Origin: Parasediminibacterium sp046546515
Lineage (GTDB): Bacteria; Bacteroidota; Bacteroidia; Chitinophagales; Chitinophagaceae
Direction of reading: 5' to 3'
Assembly (NCBI RefSeq): GCF_046546515.1
Contig: NZ_JBKHKJ010000007.1
Span: 109,528-173,527, forward strand
Length of the DNA stretch: 64,000 bases
The position numbers and the translations under genes are program-made. Shown piece by piece: positions 44,289 through 52,467 of the stretch (within the stretch, counting starts at the first letter, position 1; each line of letters starts with the position of its first letter). Under the pieces are notes generated by a model. The model was not told where the DNA came from. It saw nothing but the letters and a program-made list of their open reading frames with translations, and searched no databases.

Positions 44289-46220
44289 ATGGAAATTGTA
44301 CCGGGCGTATTACTAAAGGATATTAACTCACCTGCCGACCTAAAAAGGATAAGCAAAAAAGAACTGCACAAAGTATGTGACGAGCTTCGCCAATACATTA
44401 TTGACGTGGTAAGCATACATGGCGGTCACTTTGCGGCAAGCCTTGGCGTGGTGGAGCTTTCGGTAGCCTTGCACTATGTGTACAATACCCCTTACGACCA
44501 ACTGGTGTGGGACGTGGGCCACCAGGCTTATGGGCATAAAATACTCACCGGCCGCCGGGAAAGCTTTGTTACCAACAGGAAATACGGTGGTCTCAGTGGC
44601 TTCCCTAAACGTTCCGAAAGCGAGTACGATACTTTTGGTGTAGGGCATTCTTCTACCTCTATATCGGCTGCATTGGGCATGGCAATGGCGGCCAAATACA
44701 AAAAAGAAGACAGAAAAAGCATTGCCGTTATTGGCGATGGCAGCATGACTGCTGGCATGGCTTTCGAGGCCATGAACCATGCGGGCGTGGCAGACAGCGA
44801 CGTGCTAATTATTTTGAACGACAACTGCATGAGCATAGACCCCAACGTGGGCGCATTGAAAGAATACCTGACAGATATTGTTGTTTCGCCTACATATAAC
44901 AAGCTGAAAGCAGATGTTTGGAAAATAATGGGTAAACTGCCTGTGGGCAAAAGCGTTAGCCGGGCAATGGCACACAAAGTAGCCGATAGCGTAAAAAGCA
45001 TGGTAAGCAGCAGCGGCAATTTGTTCGAGGCACTAAAGCTCCGCTATTTTGGCCCTATTGATGGGCACAATATCACCAAACTGGTTGACACCCTGAACGA
45101 CCTGAAAAAAATACCCGGCCCCAAGATTTTGCATATAGTAACCGTAAAAGGCAAAGGCTACGACTTGGCAGAAAAAGACCAGACCAAATGGCACGCCCCA
45201 GGCTTGTTTGATAAAATAACTGGCGAAATTGTAAAAACCACCTACAACAGCCCACAGCCGCCCAAATATCAGGATGTGTTTGGGCTTACGATGATAGAAC
45301 TGGCTGAAATGAACGACAAGGTAATGGGCGTAACCCCTGCCATGCCAAGCGGCTCTTCTTTGAAATTCATGATGGAAAAAATGCCCCACCGTGCTTTTGA
45401 TGTGGGCATTTGCGAGCAACATGCAGTAACACTTAGCGCAGGGCTTGCAACGCAAGGGCTAAGGGTTTTCTGTAACATCTATTCTTCTTTCATGCAGCGT
45501 TCTTTTGATCAAGCTGTGCATGACGTGGCTATACAAAAACTGCCTGTGGTATTTTGCTTAGACAGGGCTGGCTTGGTAGGAGAGGATGGCCCCACGCACC
45601 ACGGCTGCTACGACATTGCTTTTTTCCGCTGCATACCAAACATGATATTGGCAGCCCCGATGAATGAGCAGGAGCTACGCAACCTGATGTACACGGCGCA
45701 GCTGGAAACAACTAAGCACCCCTTCGTTATCCGCTACCCCCGCGGCACAGGCGTGATGCCAGAATGGAAAACAACATTTGAAGCGATAGAAATAGGCAAG
45801 GGCAGGAAGCTAAAAGATGGTAAAGACGTGGCTATTTTAAGCTATGGGCATCCTGGCAATTTTGCAAAAGCTGCCATCAGGACACTTCGTTCCGAAGGCA
45901 TAGACCCCGCACATTACGATATGCGCTTTGTAAAACCATTAGACGAAGCAATGCTGCATGAAGTATTCACAAAGTTCGACAAAGTAGTAACCGTTGAAGA
46001 TGGTACTATTGTTGGCGGTTTTGGCAGTGCCATACTAGAATTTATGGCCGCCAACCAATACAAGGCACAGGTAACCATACTAGGCATACCCGACAGGCTA
46101 GTAGAGCATGGCTCGCTAAAAGAACTATACAAAGAATGCGGCTACGATGCCCCTGCCATTGCCGAAGCCATAAGGGTGTTGGTGGGTGATAAAGTAAAAG
46201 CTTTTAATTATGAATTATAA
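44289..46220 (+). CDS. dxs: 1-deoxy-D-xylulose-5-phosphate synthase
   Basis: A 643-aa thiamine-dependent transketolase-like enzyme that condenses pyruvate and glyceraldehyde 3-phosphate, the first step of the MEP isoprenoid route. HGGHFAASLGVVELSVALHYV (about 46-66, substrate His) and IGDGSMTAGMAFEA (about 152-165, TPP motif) are typical. The central pyrimidine-binding domain has DVGICEQHAVTLSAGLA with the catalytic Glu (about 377), and the C-terminal domain ends in LGIPDRLVEHGSLKEL. The last codons and stop are made of the start of a heptad repeat tract, so the end has been shaped by it. Confidence 0.95.
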   Translation: MEIVPGVLLKDINSPADLKRISKKELHKVCDELRQYIIDVVSIHGGHFAASLGVVELSVALHYVYNTPYDQLVWDVGHQAYGHKILTGRRESFVTNRKYGGLSGFPKRSESEYDTFGVGHSSTSISAALGMAMAAKYKKEDRKSIAVIGDGSMTAGMAFEAMNHAGVADSDVLIILNDNCMSIDPNVGALKEYLTDIVVSPTYNKLKADVWKIMGKLPVGKSVSRAMAHKVADSVKSMVSSSGNLFEALKLRYFGPIDGHNITKLVDTLNDLKKIPGPKILHIVTVKGKGYDLAEKDQTKWHAPGLFDKITGEIVKTTYNSPQPPKYQDVFGLTMIELAEMNDKVMGVTPAMPSGSSLKFMMEKMPHRAFDVGICEQHAVTLSAGLATQGLRVFCNIYSSFMQRSFDQAVHDVAIQKLPVVFCLDRAGLVGEDGPTHHGCYDIAFFRCIPNMILAAPMNEQELRNLMYTAQLETTKHPFVIRYPRGTGVMPEWKTTFEAIEIGKGRKLKDGKDVAILSYGHPGNFAKAAIRTLRSEGIDPAHYDMRFVKPLDEAMLHEVFTKFDKVVTVEDGTIVGGFGSAILEFMAANQYKAQVTILGIPDRLVEHGSLKELYKECGYDAPAIAEAIRVLVGDKVKAFNYEL

Positions 46221-46240
46221 GTTATGAATTATGAGTTAAA
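46206..46240 (+). repeat. Heptad tract crossing the dxs stop codon
   Basis: AATTATG, AATTATA, AGTTATG, AATTATG and AGTTAAA in exact 7-nt register, starting inside the last codons of dxs (NYEL-stop). The opposite arm is at 46255-46275 (AATTTAT, AACTCAT, AATTCAT). Confidence 0.75.
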
Positions 46241-46254
46241 ACAACGTTTATGCT

Positions 46255-46275
46255 AATTTATAACTCATAATTCAT
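46255..46275 (-). repeat. Heptad tract, opposite arm, downstream of dxs
   Basis: AATTTAT, AACTCAT and AATTCAT on the plus strand, complementary to the 46206-46240 arm. The two arms make a hairpin directly after dxs that may act as a terminator, although no T-run of normal form follows. Confidence 0.65.
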
Positions 46276-46357
46276 AAATCTTTTTTCCTTTTTTTAACAA
46301 CCAAAGTCCATTACATATCCTTCTTGATTAGGTACTGTTTTATGTAAATAACCCTAC

Positions 46358-46993
46358 ATGAAAAAAATACTATCCGTATTCCTAGTTGGCTTTATTGCCC
46401 TGTCTTCTTTTGCGCAGCAAAAACAAACCGATTCAATTACTGCCGATGGGCAGAAATTAATACAATTCCTTGATGGCACCAATGTAGAAAGCCTATGGGC
46501 TAGGGGGTGGCATGTAAATTGGGAAACGGGCGTATCAACAACCCCCTCTAGAAACAGCCATTCTACGCATTGCAGTGCCTTTGCAGCTTCCGTTGCCAAG
46601 CAGATGGGTTTTTACCTGCTTAGGCCACCAGAACACGGGCAAAATTTATTAGCCAATGCACAGTTCGATTGGCTGCAAACGGACGAAGCCGCAAAAAATG
46701 GATGGGAAAAAGTTGCAACAGGCTGGGATGCGCAAAGCCTTGCCAACCATGGATACTTGGTGCTAGTCGTTTATAAAAACAACGATGAGGCCAGGCCGGG
46801 GCATATAGCCGTTGTTCGCCCGGCTGTAAAAACAGAAATGAAAATAACGGAAGAAGGCACGCAGGTAACGCAAGCAGGCGGGCACAACTATTATTCCATC
46901 TCCTTGAAAACGGGTTTTGGTAACCATCCTGATGCATGGCCTAATGGGGTTGTTTTTTATAAGCATAGCGTAGATTGGCAGGCTATTAAATGA
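46358..46993 (+). CDS. Secreted putative cysteine amidase, CHAP/NlpC-like
   Basis: A 211-aa secreted protein. The signal peptide is residues 1-20 (cut after SFAQ). Cys72 in the HSTHCSAFAASVAKQMG stretch sits at the start of a helix, as in papain-like amidases of the CHAP/NlpC type, and a later His149 in RPGHIAVVRP fits the catalytic His of such folds. Peptidoglycan or other amide cleavage in the periplasm is thus plausible but not proven. It stands alone after dxs. Homologs in this phylum are mostly called hypothetical. Confidence 0.6.
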   Translation: MKKILSVFLVGFIALSSFAQQKQTDSITADGQKLIQFLDGTNVESLWARGWHVNWETGVSTTPSRNSHSTHCSAFAASVAKQMGFYLLRPPEHGQNLLANAQFDWLQTDEAAKNGWEKVATGWDAQSLANHGYLVLVVYKNNDEARPGHIAVVRPAVKTEMKITEEGTQVTQAGGHNYYSISLKTGFGNHPDAWPNGVVFYKHSVDWQAIK

Positions 46994-47095
46994 GGAGGGT
47001 AGGGATTAGGAAATCCCGCCAATCTGTTTAGGCTATATGCTCTGCGGAACATTTAGCCCACCAAGGAATACCAACATAGGAAAAATCTGCTGTTT

Positions 47096-47223
47096 TCTTC
47101 GCTACGGTCTCCGCCGATGTTGGCCTCCTGACCAACATCGAATTGCTTTTGTGTCCAGTTTACAAGTATATAATTACGCTGCCTACATTTCTTTGTTGGT
47201 CGGAGACAAAACAACGGCGAAGA
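47096..47223. repeat. Multi-stem hairpin repeat after the putative amidase
   Basis: Outer stem TCTTCGC (47096-47102) with GCGAAGA (47217-47223), second stem GTCTCCG (47107-47113) with CGGAGAC (47201-47207), and an inner hairpin CGATGTTGG (47115-47123) with CCAACATCG (47132-47140). Similar multi-stem elements are dispersed in Bacteroidota and often produce spurious short open frames. The gap 46994-47304 holds this and nothing else. Confidence 0.6.
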
Positions 47224-47304
47224 ATGGAGAGAAGACCCTCGTGACAGAAATGATTGTAAATTTCCTTTTAATCTTTACAATCCTACAAATTCCAGTTCAG
47301 ACAA

Positions 47305-50300
47305 TTACTTCTCCACCCTCACCCGCATCCCCTCGCTATGGCTGGTAAACTCTAGGGCGTACATGCACTGTATGCTGGCGGTGCCGGTGCTGAAAGTGCC
47401 TGTGTGGGTGATATAGACAGGGTATTCAAAAATATAAGTGCCTTTTTGCAGGTTACTGATAAAGAAGTTGGTGCTGGCATCCTTGGTGGCTTCGTAGTAG
47501 CCGAGACCGTCTTGCCATTTATAGCTGCTAAGCACGTTTTCGGGTTCCATGGTGGCGGCTCGCAGGTCTTTCAGGTGCAGGTATTCCATGTCTCTGTCGC
47601 TACGCAGTTCCAGGCGGATGATTACTTTGTCGCCTATTTTCATTTCGTCGTTGTCGTTCACGGGGGTCAGCACTTTACCTTTGTCGCTATTCCGCTCGAT
47701 AAATAATTTTTTATGGATACTCAAAGGCGAAGCCGCCGGGGTTATTTTATCCATGTCCTCAAAATACTGCCAATATACGGCTCCGTAACTTATGCTTATT
47801 GCGGCTTTTGTACGGCTCTGCCCCTCTCCTTTGGAGAGGGGTTGGGGTGAGGTCGCTTGGGATGAGGTAGCGGTCGTGACCATAATATTCCCCATTTCAG
47901 GCACTACCTTGTCCCCATCAATGCGTTGTTTAAAATAGCCTGAACCTGCTTCTGCTCCTTTTTCATAGGTACTCAATTGCAGGTTACCCAGTTTTACGGT
48001 CATGGTTTTGTTTTGCGACAGCAAATCATCCCCACCCGATAGCAAGGCATAACAGGCATCGGATGTGGCAACGGTGGTTTTCCAGTTGTTGGTTTGCTTG
48101 TTCAGTATCAGCCATGTTTTCATGTCTGCTATATTTTCAGCTAATGCAGGGCTGCTTTTCTGCTGGTTCATTTCATCAAAAAAGCCAATCATGGCAGCTT
48201 GGTATTCTATCGGGCTTTGGTACCAATTGCTGGTGTACCCATCTTTCCAGTACATGCCTAGTTGATTGTGGATGGCATTTTCAGAAATAGAAGGCAGGAT
48301 ATTTTTAAGTGTAAAACTGCCTTCCCGATTCCTGCTGAAAACAGAGCCTAATAGTGCTTGGTGATAAAAGTTTTGCTTTACCCAATATTCCTTGCCCTGC
48401 TTGTAATAATAGTCGTGGGCGGTTTTGTTGGCCAGCGTCTGCCCATCATAAAAACTGCGCATATACAGGTATTGTATTTGTGTGCTGCTGAGGTGGTTGG
48501 CATCCATTGGCCGTTTATTGTCTATCAGCCATTGGTAGTCAGCGGTTATGAGGCCATCCAAGTAAGACAATCCCTTGGTGATTAGCCCACTTAGCTTATC
48601 ATCCAGTTCGGGCGATAAAGCACCTGCTTTTTTCAGCTTGCCAATGCCTGTAAGGATGTAGTTGGTAATATACCTGTCCTCCCGCCCACCCTTGAACCAA
48701 GGGAAGCCACCATGGTCAAACTGCATTTGTTTCAGTTTTTCCAAAGCCGATGCGGTGCTGCTGGCCATCTTCACCATGTCGTACAGCAGGGCAATGTTCT
48801 TTTTCTGCTGGGTTTGGTTTTGGGCGGCCAGTACCCAAGGGGTTTCTTCCAGCAATATTTGTTTTAGCTCCTGGTTTTTGTACAGGTTGCTTTGCAGGGC
48901 GGTGGTGTCTTTTGCCCATTGTTCAAACACGGCTTTTATACGGGGGTGCTTTGCAATGATGGATGCTGCCAAGGCATTAGCATAAAAGCGGTTGAAGGTT
49001 TGCTCGGCACACTCGTAGGGGTATTCCATCAGGTAGGGCAATGCTTGCACAGCATACCATACGGGATTGGGCATACATTCTACCGTGAGCGACTCGTTGG
49101 TAAGGGATTGGCTGCCGCCATTGTTGCTTAGCAGTTTATCAAAAGTTAGGTGTACCGTTGTATCGCCTTTTACCAGTATGGGCAGGCTTTCCGTAACCAA
49201 TTGCCTATTGCTCACCACTGGTATTATTTTCTCCTCGCCATCGCTGTAGTTGCCAGCCCTTGCCACTACTTTCCACAAAAGTGGCTTGTTGAAACTATAA
49301 GGGATGCTAATGGGGAACTTCACGGCCGTACTTTGCCCGGGGGCAACGGTAAAATATTGATTGGGGAAAGCATTTTGGAACCATCCATCCACGGGTGTGT
49401 TGGTGGTAGCATCTATCAATTCCAAACTGGCTTGGCCAGTCAATTCCTTGTCGCTTAGGTTGCTGATTTTGCTGCTGAACTCCATTTTGTCGCCTTCCCG
49501 CACAAAGCGTGGGGCATTGCTTTGCACCATCAGTGTTTTCTGACTGGTGATGGTGGCGTCTGCTATGCCAAACTGCAATTCTTTGGTATGTGCAAAGCTT
49601 AGCCATCTCCATTGGGTAAGTGCATCGGGCATGGTGAAGCTAAAGGTGTAATTACCAGCAGTGTCTGCATGTAGCTGGGGGAAAAAGAAGGCGGTTTCGG
49701 AAAAGTTGGTGCGGGGAATGATGGGCGTGTTTTTTAACTTCCATGCCTTCGTGGTTATTTTAACCACGCCGTTAGCCCCTTTAGCACCATACGCCATAGC
49801 AGCAGTAGCATCCTTCAATACTTCTATCGAAACAATATCTGCGGGGTCAATACTTTCCAATGGATTTTCGCAAGTTGCTACTACGCCGTCTATTACATAC
49901 AAAGGCTTGTTGGCTGCATCAAGGGAGCTTATTCCACTTATCATAATATTTTCCTTTCTATCACCCGCCCCTACCTTTTTAAAGTTATTGCCTCTCACCG
50001 GATTCAAATCATCCATAGAAACACCTGCCACCCGTCCTTGCAAGGCTTGGTCAAAACTGGCTACTTCCCTTGATGCCATCATGGCTTTGGGGTTAATGCT
50101 AGAAACAGCACCCGTAATATCTTTCCTTTTTACATTGCCATACCCTACTACCACTACATCATCCAAACCATCCGAAGGGTCGTTGTCAAACATTTTTTTG
50201 CCTTGTGGCGCAGCCAATAAGTATCGGTAACGGTTAATATTTTGGGGATTCAATAAATAATCATAGCGTTTGTAATAGCTCCAAGACTTGTAATTAACAT

Positions 50301-52413
50301 AATTGCCTGTTGAACTTACATTAGTAAACCCTTGCCCGCCAGCAAAGCTATTATAATATAAATCCGTTTGCCCCCATATATAGGGTATAGCCAACCCATT
50401 TGGAGCAAATTGATCTAAGGATGCATCATACATGGTTGCCAGCAGTTCCCCTGCTACCTTGCCACCTTTAATGTCTTTTACGGTTACTGTCCATTGTTCT
50501 TTGCTGCCGGGTTCGGTTTTGTCCCTGTAAGTTGCGTATTGTATGTTTAGGTTTTTATTGCTCCATGGAACATTGATATTATATTGATTGGTATAAACAC
50601 GGTTGTGCTTTACAAATATTTCCTGAATGCCTAAGCCACCCCTGTCGGCCTCGGTTGCGGTGTAATTGATGGTCGAAAGCCCTTTTTTCCGGTTGATAAT
50701 GCTTACATCGCTGTACAAGCTATTGTTATTACCATAATTATTGTAACGGGATTTGTCTTTTGCCCTTTGTGTCTGTTGCAACACGGTAATTTGCTCGTGC
50801 GACGTGCCAGCAAAAATGGTGGTGGTTTGCTTAGGCTCTACCGTTCCGTTAAGGGTATAAGTGAAATTGTTTTGTGGGAACGACAAGCCCCCCCGGCTAA
50901 ACAATTGCACATATTTGGTTATGCGTATATCTTCCCCGCTCTTGTCTTTTACCGAGGCGTCTATTTTATAGTACCCGGCTGGCAATTTTTTAGCTAAGTT
51001 AAATAGGGAAACCCCCATCAAATTGACTACATTGGTTAAAAAGTCTGTTTCTACAATGGCTTTGCCAACAGCCCAATTATCTCTATTTGAATCGTCCGAA
51101 TAATCGTCATAAGGAAAATCTGTTTCATATTGTTTCCTGTCCATCACAAATTGGTCTGCCCTTTCCCATAGCCGTGCCCGCATTACCTTGTTGATGGTTT
51201 TTAGTGGCGAAATGGTTATATGCACATTGGCCGCTTCGTTATTGCCCGCAAAATTGGTGGTGCTTACAGGTATTCTTCTAAAGCTGTCGGCAATGTCAAT
51301 CCCATGCAAATAAACTTGTAGTTTTAAAGGCTGATAGCCTACGCTTACATTGCTATTGGCTTGCCTTGTTTCACCGCCTTTCTCTGTTATGGATGCTTCT
51401 ATGGAATAATTGAATGTAGGCTTGCTGGCTTTCTCAACCGCCACATCTGGCAGTGCCAGAAATTGTATGGTGAAATTCCCCGCAGCATCTGTAGTTACCG
51501 TGCCTTGTTTTATCTCCATTGTATTGCCCCCATTGTATCCGCCCCTGTAGCCATAAAAATAACTGGTACGCCTTGTTACAGAATACTTTACTTGTTCACC
51601 GTCTATGGCACTGCCCGCAAACGCCTTGGCAAAGCCTGTTACCGTGATGGTATCGTTTAGCCGATAGCTGCCTTTGGGCTTATTCAGCATCACCGAGAAA
51701 GTGGGGCGTTTGTATTCCTCTACTTTAAAATTAGCTTGCCCATCTAATTGATTTGTGGTAAGGCTAAAATTGCCTGTAAGGGTATTTTGTGGCAAAACAA
51801 ATTGCCCAGTTATGGATGCGTATTCGTTCTGCTTGCATTTTACGCTGTCAACCACCTGCCTGTTGGCATCTTCCAGGTAAACCGTGATGCTGTCTTTTGT
51901 TAGGTACAAAAAGCTATTGCCCTTCGGGGGCTTTGCTATGGCAATGGCCTTGAAAAACAAGTTTTGCCCCGGGCGGTAAATGCCTCTGTCCGTAAAGAAA
52001 TAGGCCGTTTCTTTTTGCTTTTTATCTTCGTCTTCCTCTTCATTGCGCATATAAGAGGGGTCCCTTATATACAGCGTGTCTGTTTTGGCAGCGAATAGAA
52101 ATTGGCAATAATAATAGCTCCTTTCACTTGTTGTTTTGCCCAACCGGAAAAGCCCCTTTTCATTAGTCGTTACATTATCCGTGGTATCGTAGTAAGGCTT
52201 GCCCGTTTTTGAGTCGTATTTTTGTGCCAATGCTTTTACCGATACATTTTGCATCGGCTCGCCCGTTTCCCTGTCCAGCACAAAATACCTGTTGCCCCCT
52301 GCGCTCACATAGCTGATGTTGGATACATAAAAATAAGTAAAGGCCATATTGTCCCGCTTGTTCTTAAAGTTCTTGCCCGTGCTGGCAACAAGTAAATAGG
52401 CTCCAGAGGGCAA
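47305..52413 (-). CDS. Alpha-2-macroglobulin family protein, C-terminal part with TonB-plug-like insert
   Basis: A 1702-residue frame whose first codon is a TTG just after the in-frame UGA, so it lacks a signal peptide of its own. Macroglobulin MG domains fill the first 730 residues (for example YFFTDRGIYRPGQ, about 113-125, an MG2 mark). Residues about 745-905 are like the TonB receptor plug of SusC proteins (VVVGYGNVKRKDITGAVSS, then LYVIDGV and IEVLKDA) without any barrel. An A2M domain follows (FTMPDALTQWRWLSFAHTKE), with the thioester CAEQ at residue 1135 and a helical toroid. Such proteins trap proteases in the periplasm or at the surface. The block at 47821-47867 is a dispersed repeat read in frame. 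Confidence 0.8.
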   Translation of the reverse strand: MPSGAYLLVASTGKNFKNKRDNMAFTYFYVSNISYVSAGGNRYFVLDRETGEPMQNVSVKALAQKYDSKTGKPYYDTTDNVTTNEKGLFRLGKTTSERSYYYCQFLFAAKTDTLYIRDPSYMRNEEEDEDKKQKETAYFFTDRGIYRPGQNLFFKAIAIAKPPKGNSFLYLTKDSITVYLEDANRQVVDSVKCKQNEYASITGQFVLPQNTLTGNFSLTTNQLDGQANFKVEEYKRPTFSVMLNKPKGSYRLNDTITVTGFAKAFAGSAIDGEQVKYSVTRRTSYFYGYRGGYNGGNTMEIKQGTVTTDAAGNFTIQFLALPDVAVEKASKPTFNYSIEASITEKGGETRQANSNVSVGYQPLKLQVYLHGIDIADSFRRIPVSTTNFAGNNEAANVHITISPLKTINKVMRARLWERADQFVMDRKQYETDFPYDDYSDDSNRDNWAVGKAIVETDFLTNVVNLMGVSLFNLAKKLPAGYYKIDASVKDKSGEDIRITKYVQLFSRGGLSFPQNNFTYTLNGTVEPKQTTTIFAGTSHEQITVLQQTQRAKDKSRYNNYGNNNSLYSDVSIINRKKGLSTINYTATEADRGGLGIQEIFVKHNRVYTNQYNINVPWSNKNLNIQYATYRDKTEPGSKEQWTVTVKDIKGGKVAGELLATMYDASLDQFAPNGLAIPYIWGQTDLYYNSFAGGQGFTNVSSTGNYVNYKSWSYYKRYDYLLNPQNINRYRYLLAAPQGKKMFDNDPSDGLDDVVVVGYGNVKRKDITGAVSSINPKAMMASREVASFDQALQGRVAGVSMDDLNPVRGNNFKKVGAGDRKENIMISGISSLDAANKPLYVIDGVVATCENPLESIDPADIVSIEVLKDATAAMAYGAKGANGVVKITTKAWKLKNTPIIPRTNFSETAFFFPQLHADTAGNYTFSFTMPDALTQWRWLSFAHTKELQFGIADATITSQKTLMVQSNAPRFVREGDKMEFSSKISNLSDKELTGQASLELIDATTNTPVDGWFQNAFPNQYFTVAPGQSTAVKFPISIPYSFNKPLLWKVVARAGNYSDGEEKIIPVVSNRQLVTESLPILVKGDTTVHLTFDKLLSNNGGSQSLTNESLTVECMPNPVWYAVQALPYLMEYPYECAEQTFNRFYANALAASIIAKHPRIKAVFEQWAKDTTALQSNLYKNQELKQILLEETPWVLAAQNQTQQKKNIALLYDMVKMASSTASALEKLKQMQFDHGGFPWFKGGREDRYITNYILTGIGKLKKAGALSPELDDKLSGLITKGLSYLDGLITADYQWLIDNKRPMDANHLSSTQIQYLYMRSFYDGQTLANKTAHDYYYKQGKEYWVKQNFYHQALLGSVFSRNREGSFTLKNILPSISENAIHNQLGMYWKDGYTSNWYQSPIEYQAAMIGFFDEMNQQKSSPALAENIADMKTWLILNKQTNNWKTTVATSDACYALLSGGDDLLSQNKTMTVKLGNLQLSTYEKGAEAGSGYFKQRIDGDKVVPEMGNIMVTTATSSQATSPQPLSKGEGQSRTKAAISISYGAVYWQYFEDMDKITPAASPLSIHKKLFIERNSDKGKVLTPVNDNDEMKIGDKVIIRLELRSDRDMEYLHLKDLRAATMEPENVLSSYKWQDGLGYYEATKDASTNFFISNLQKGTYIFEYPVYITHTGTFSTGTASIQCMYALEFTSHSEGMRVRVEK
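47821..47867 (-). repeat. Dispersed CTCTCC...GGGGTGAGG repeat inserted in frame in the macroglobulin gene
   Basis: Matches the intergenic repeat at 44087-44135. On the coding strand it encodes SQATSPQPLSKGEGQSRTK, a low-complexity segment that splits the C-terminal macroglobulin region without breaking the frame. This translation is a familiar outcome where this repeat lands in genes. Confidence 0.65.
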
Positions 52414-52467
52414 GCCATCAATTTTTATCTCTGTTGCGTGTTGCTGGTAATCGTTTGTTGGTGGTAG

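Noticed and set aside
47037..47348. Plus-strand protein frame of 103 codons
   Set aside because: It covers the multi-stem hairpin repeat, whose translation is a frequent false gene.
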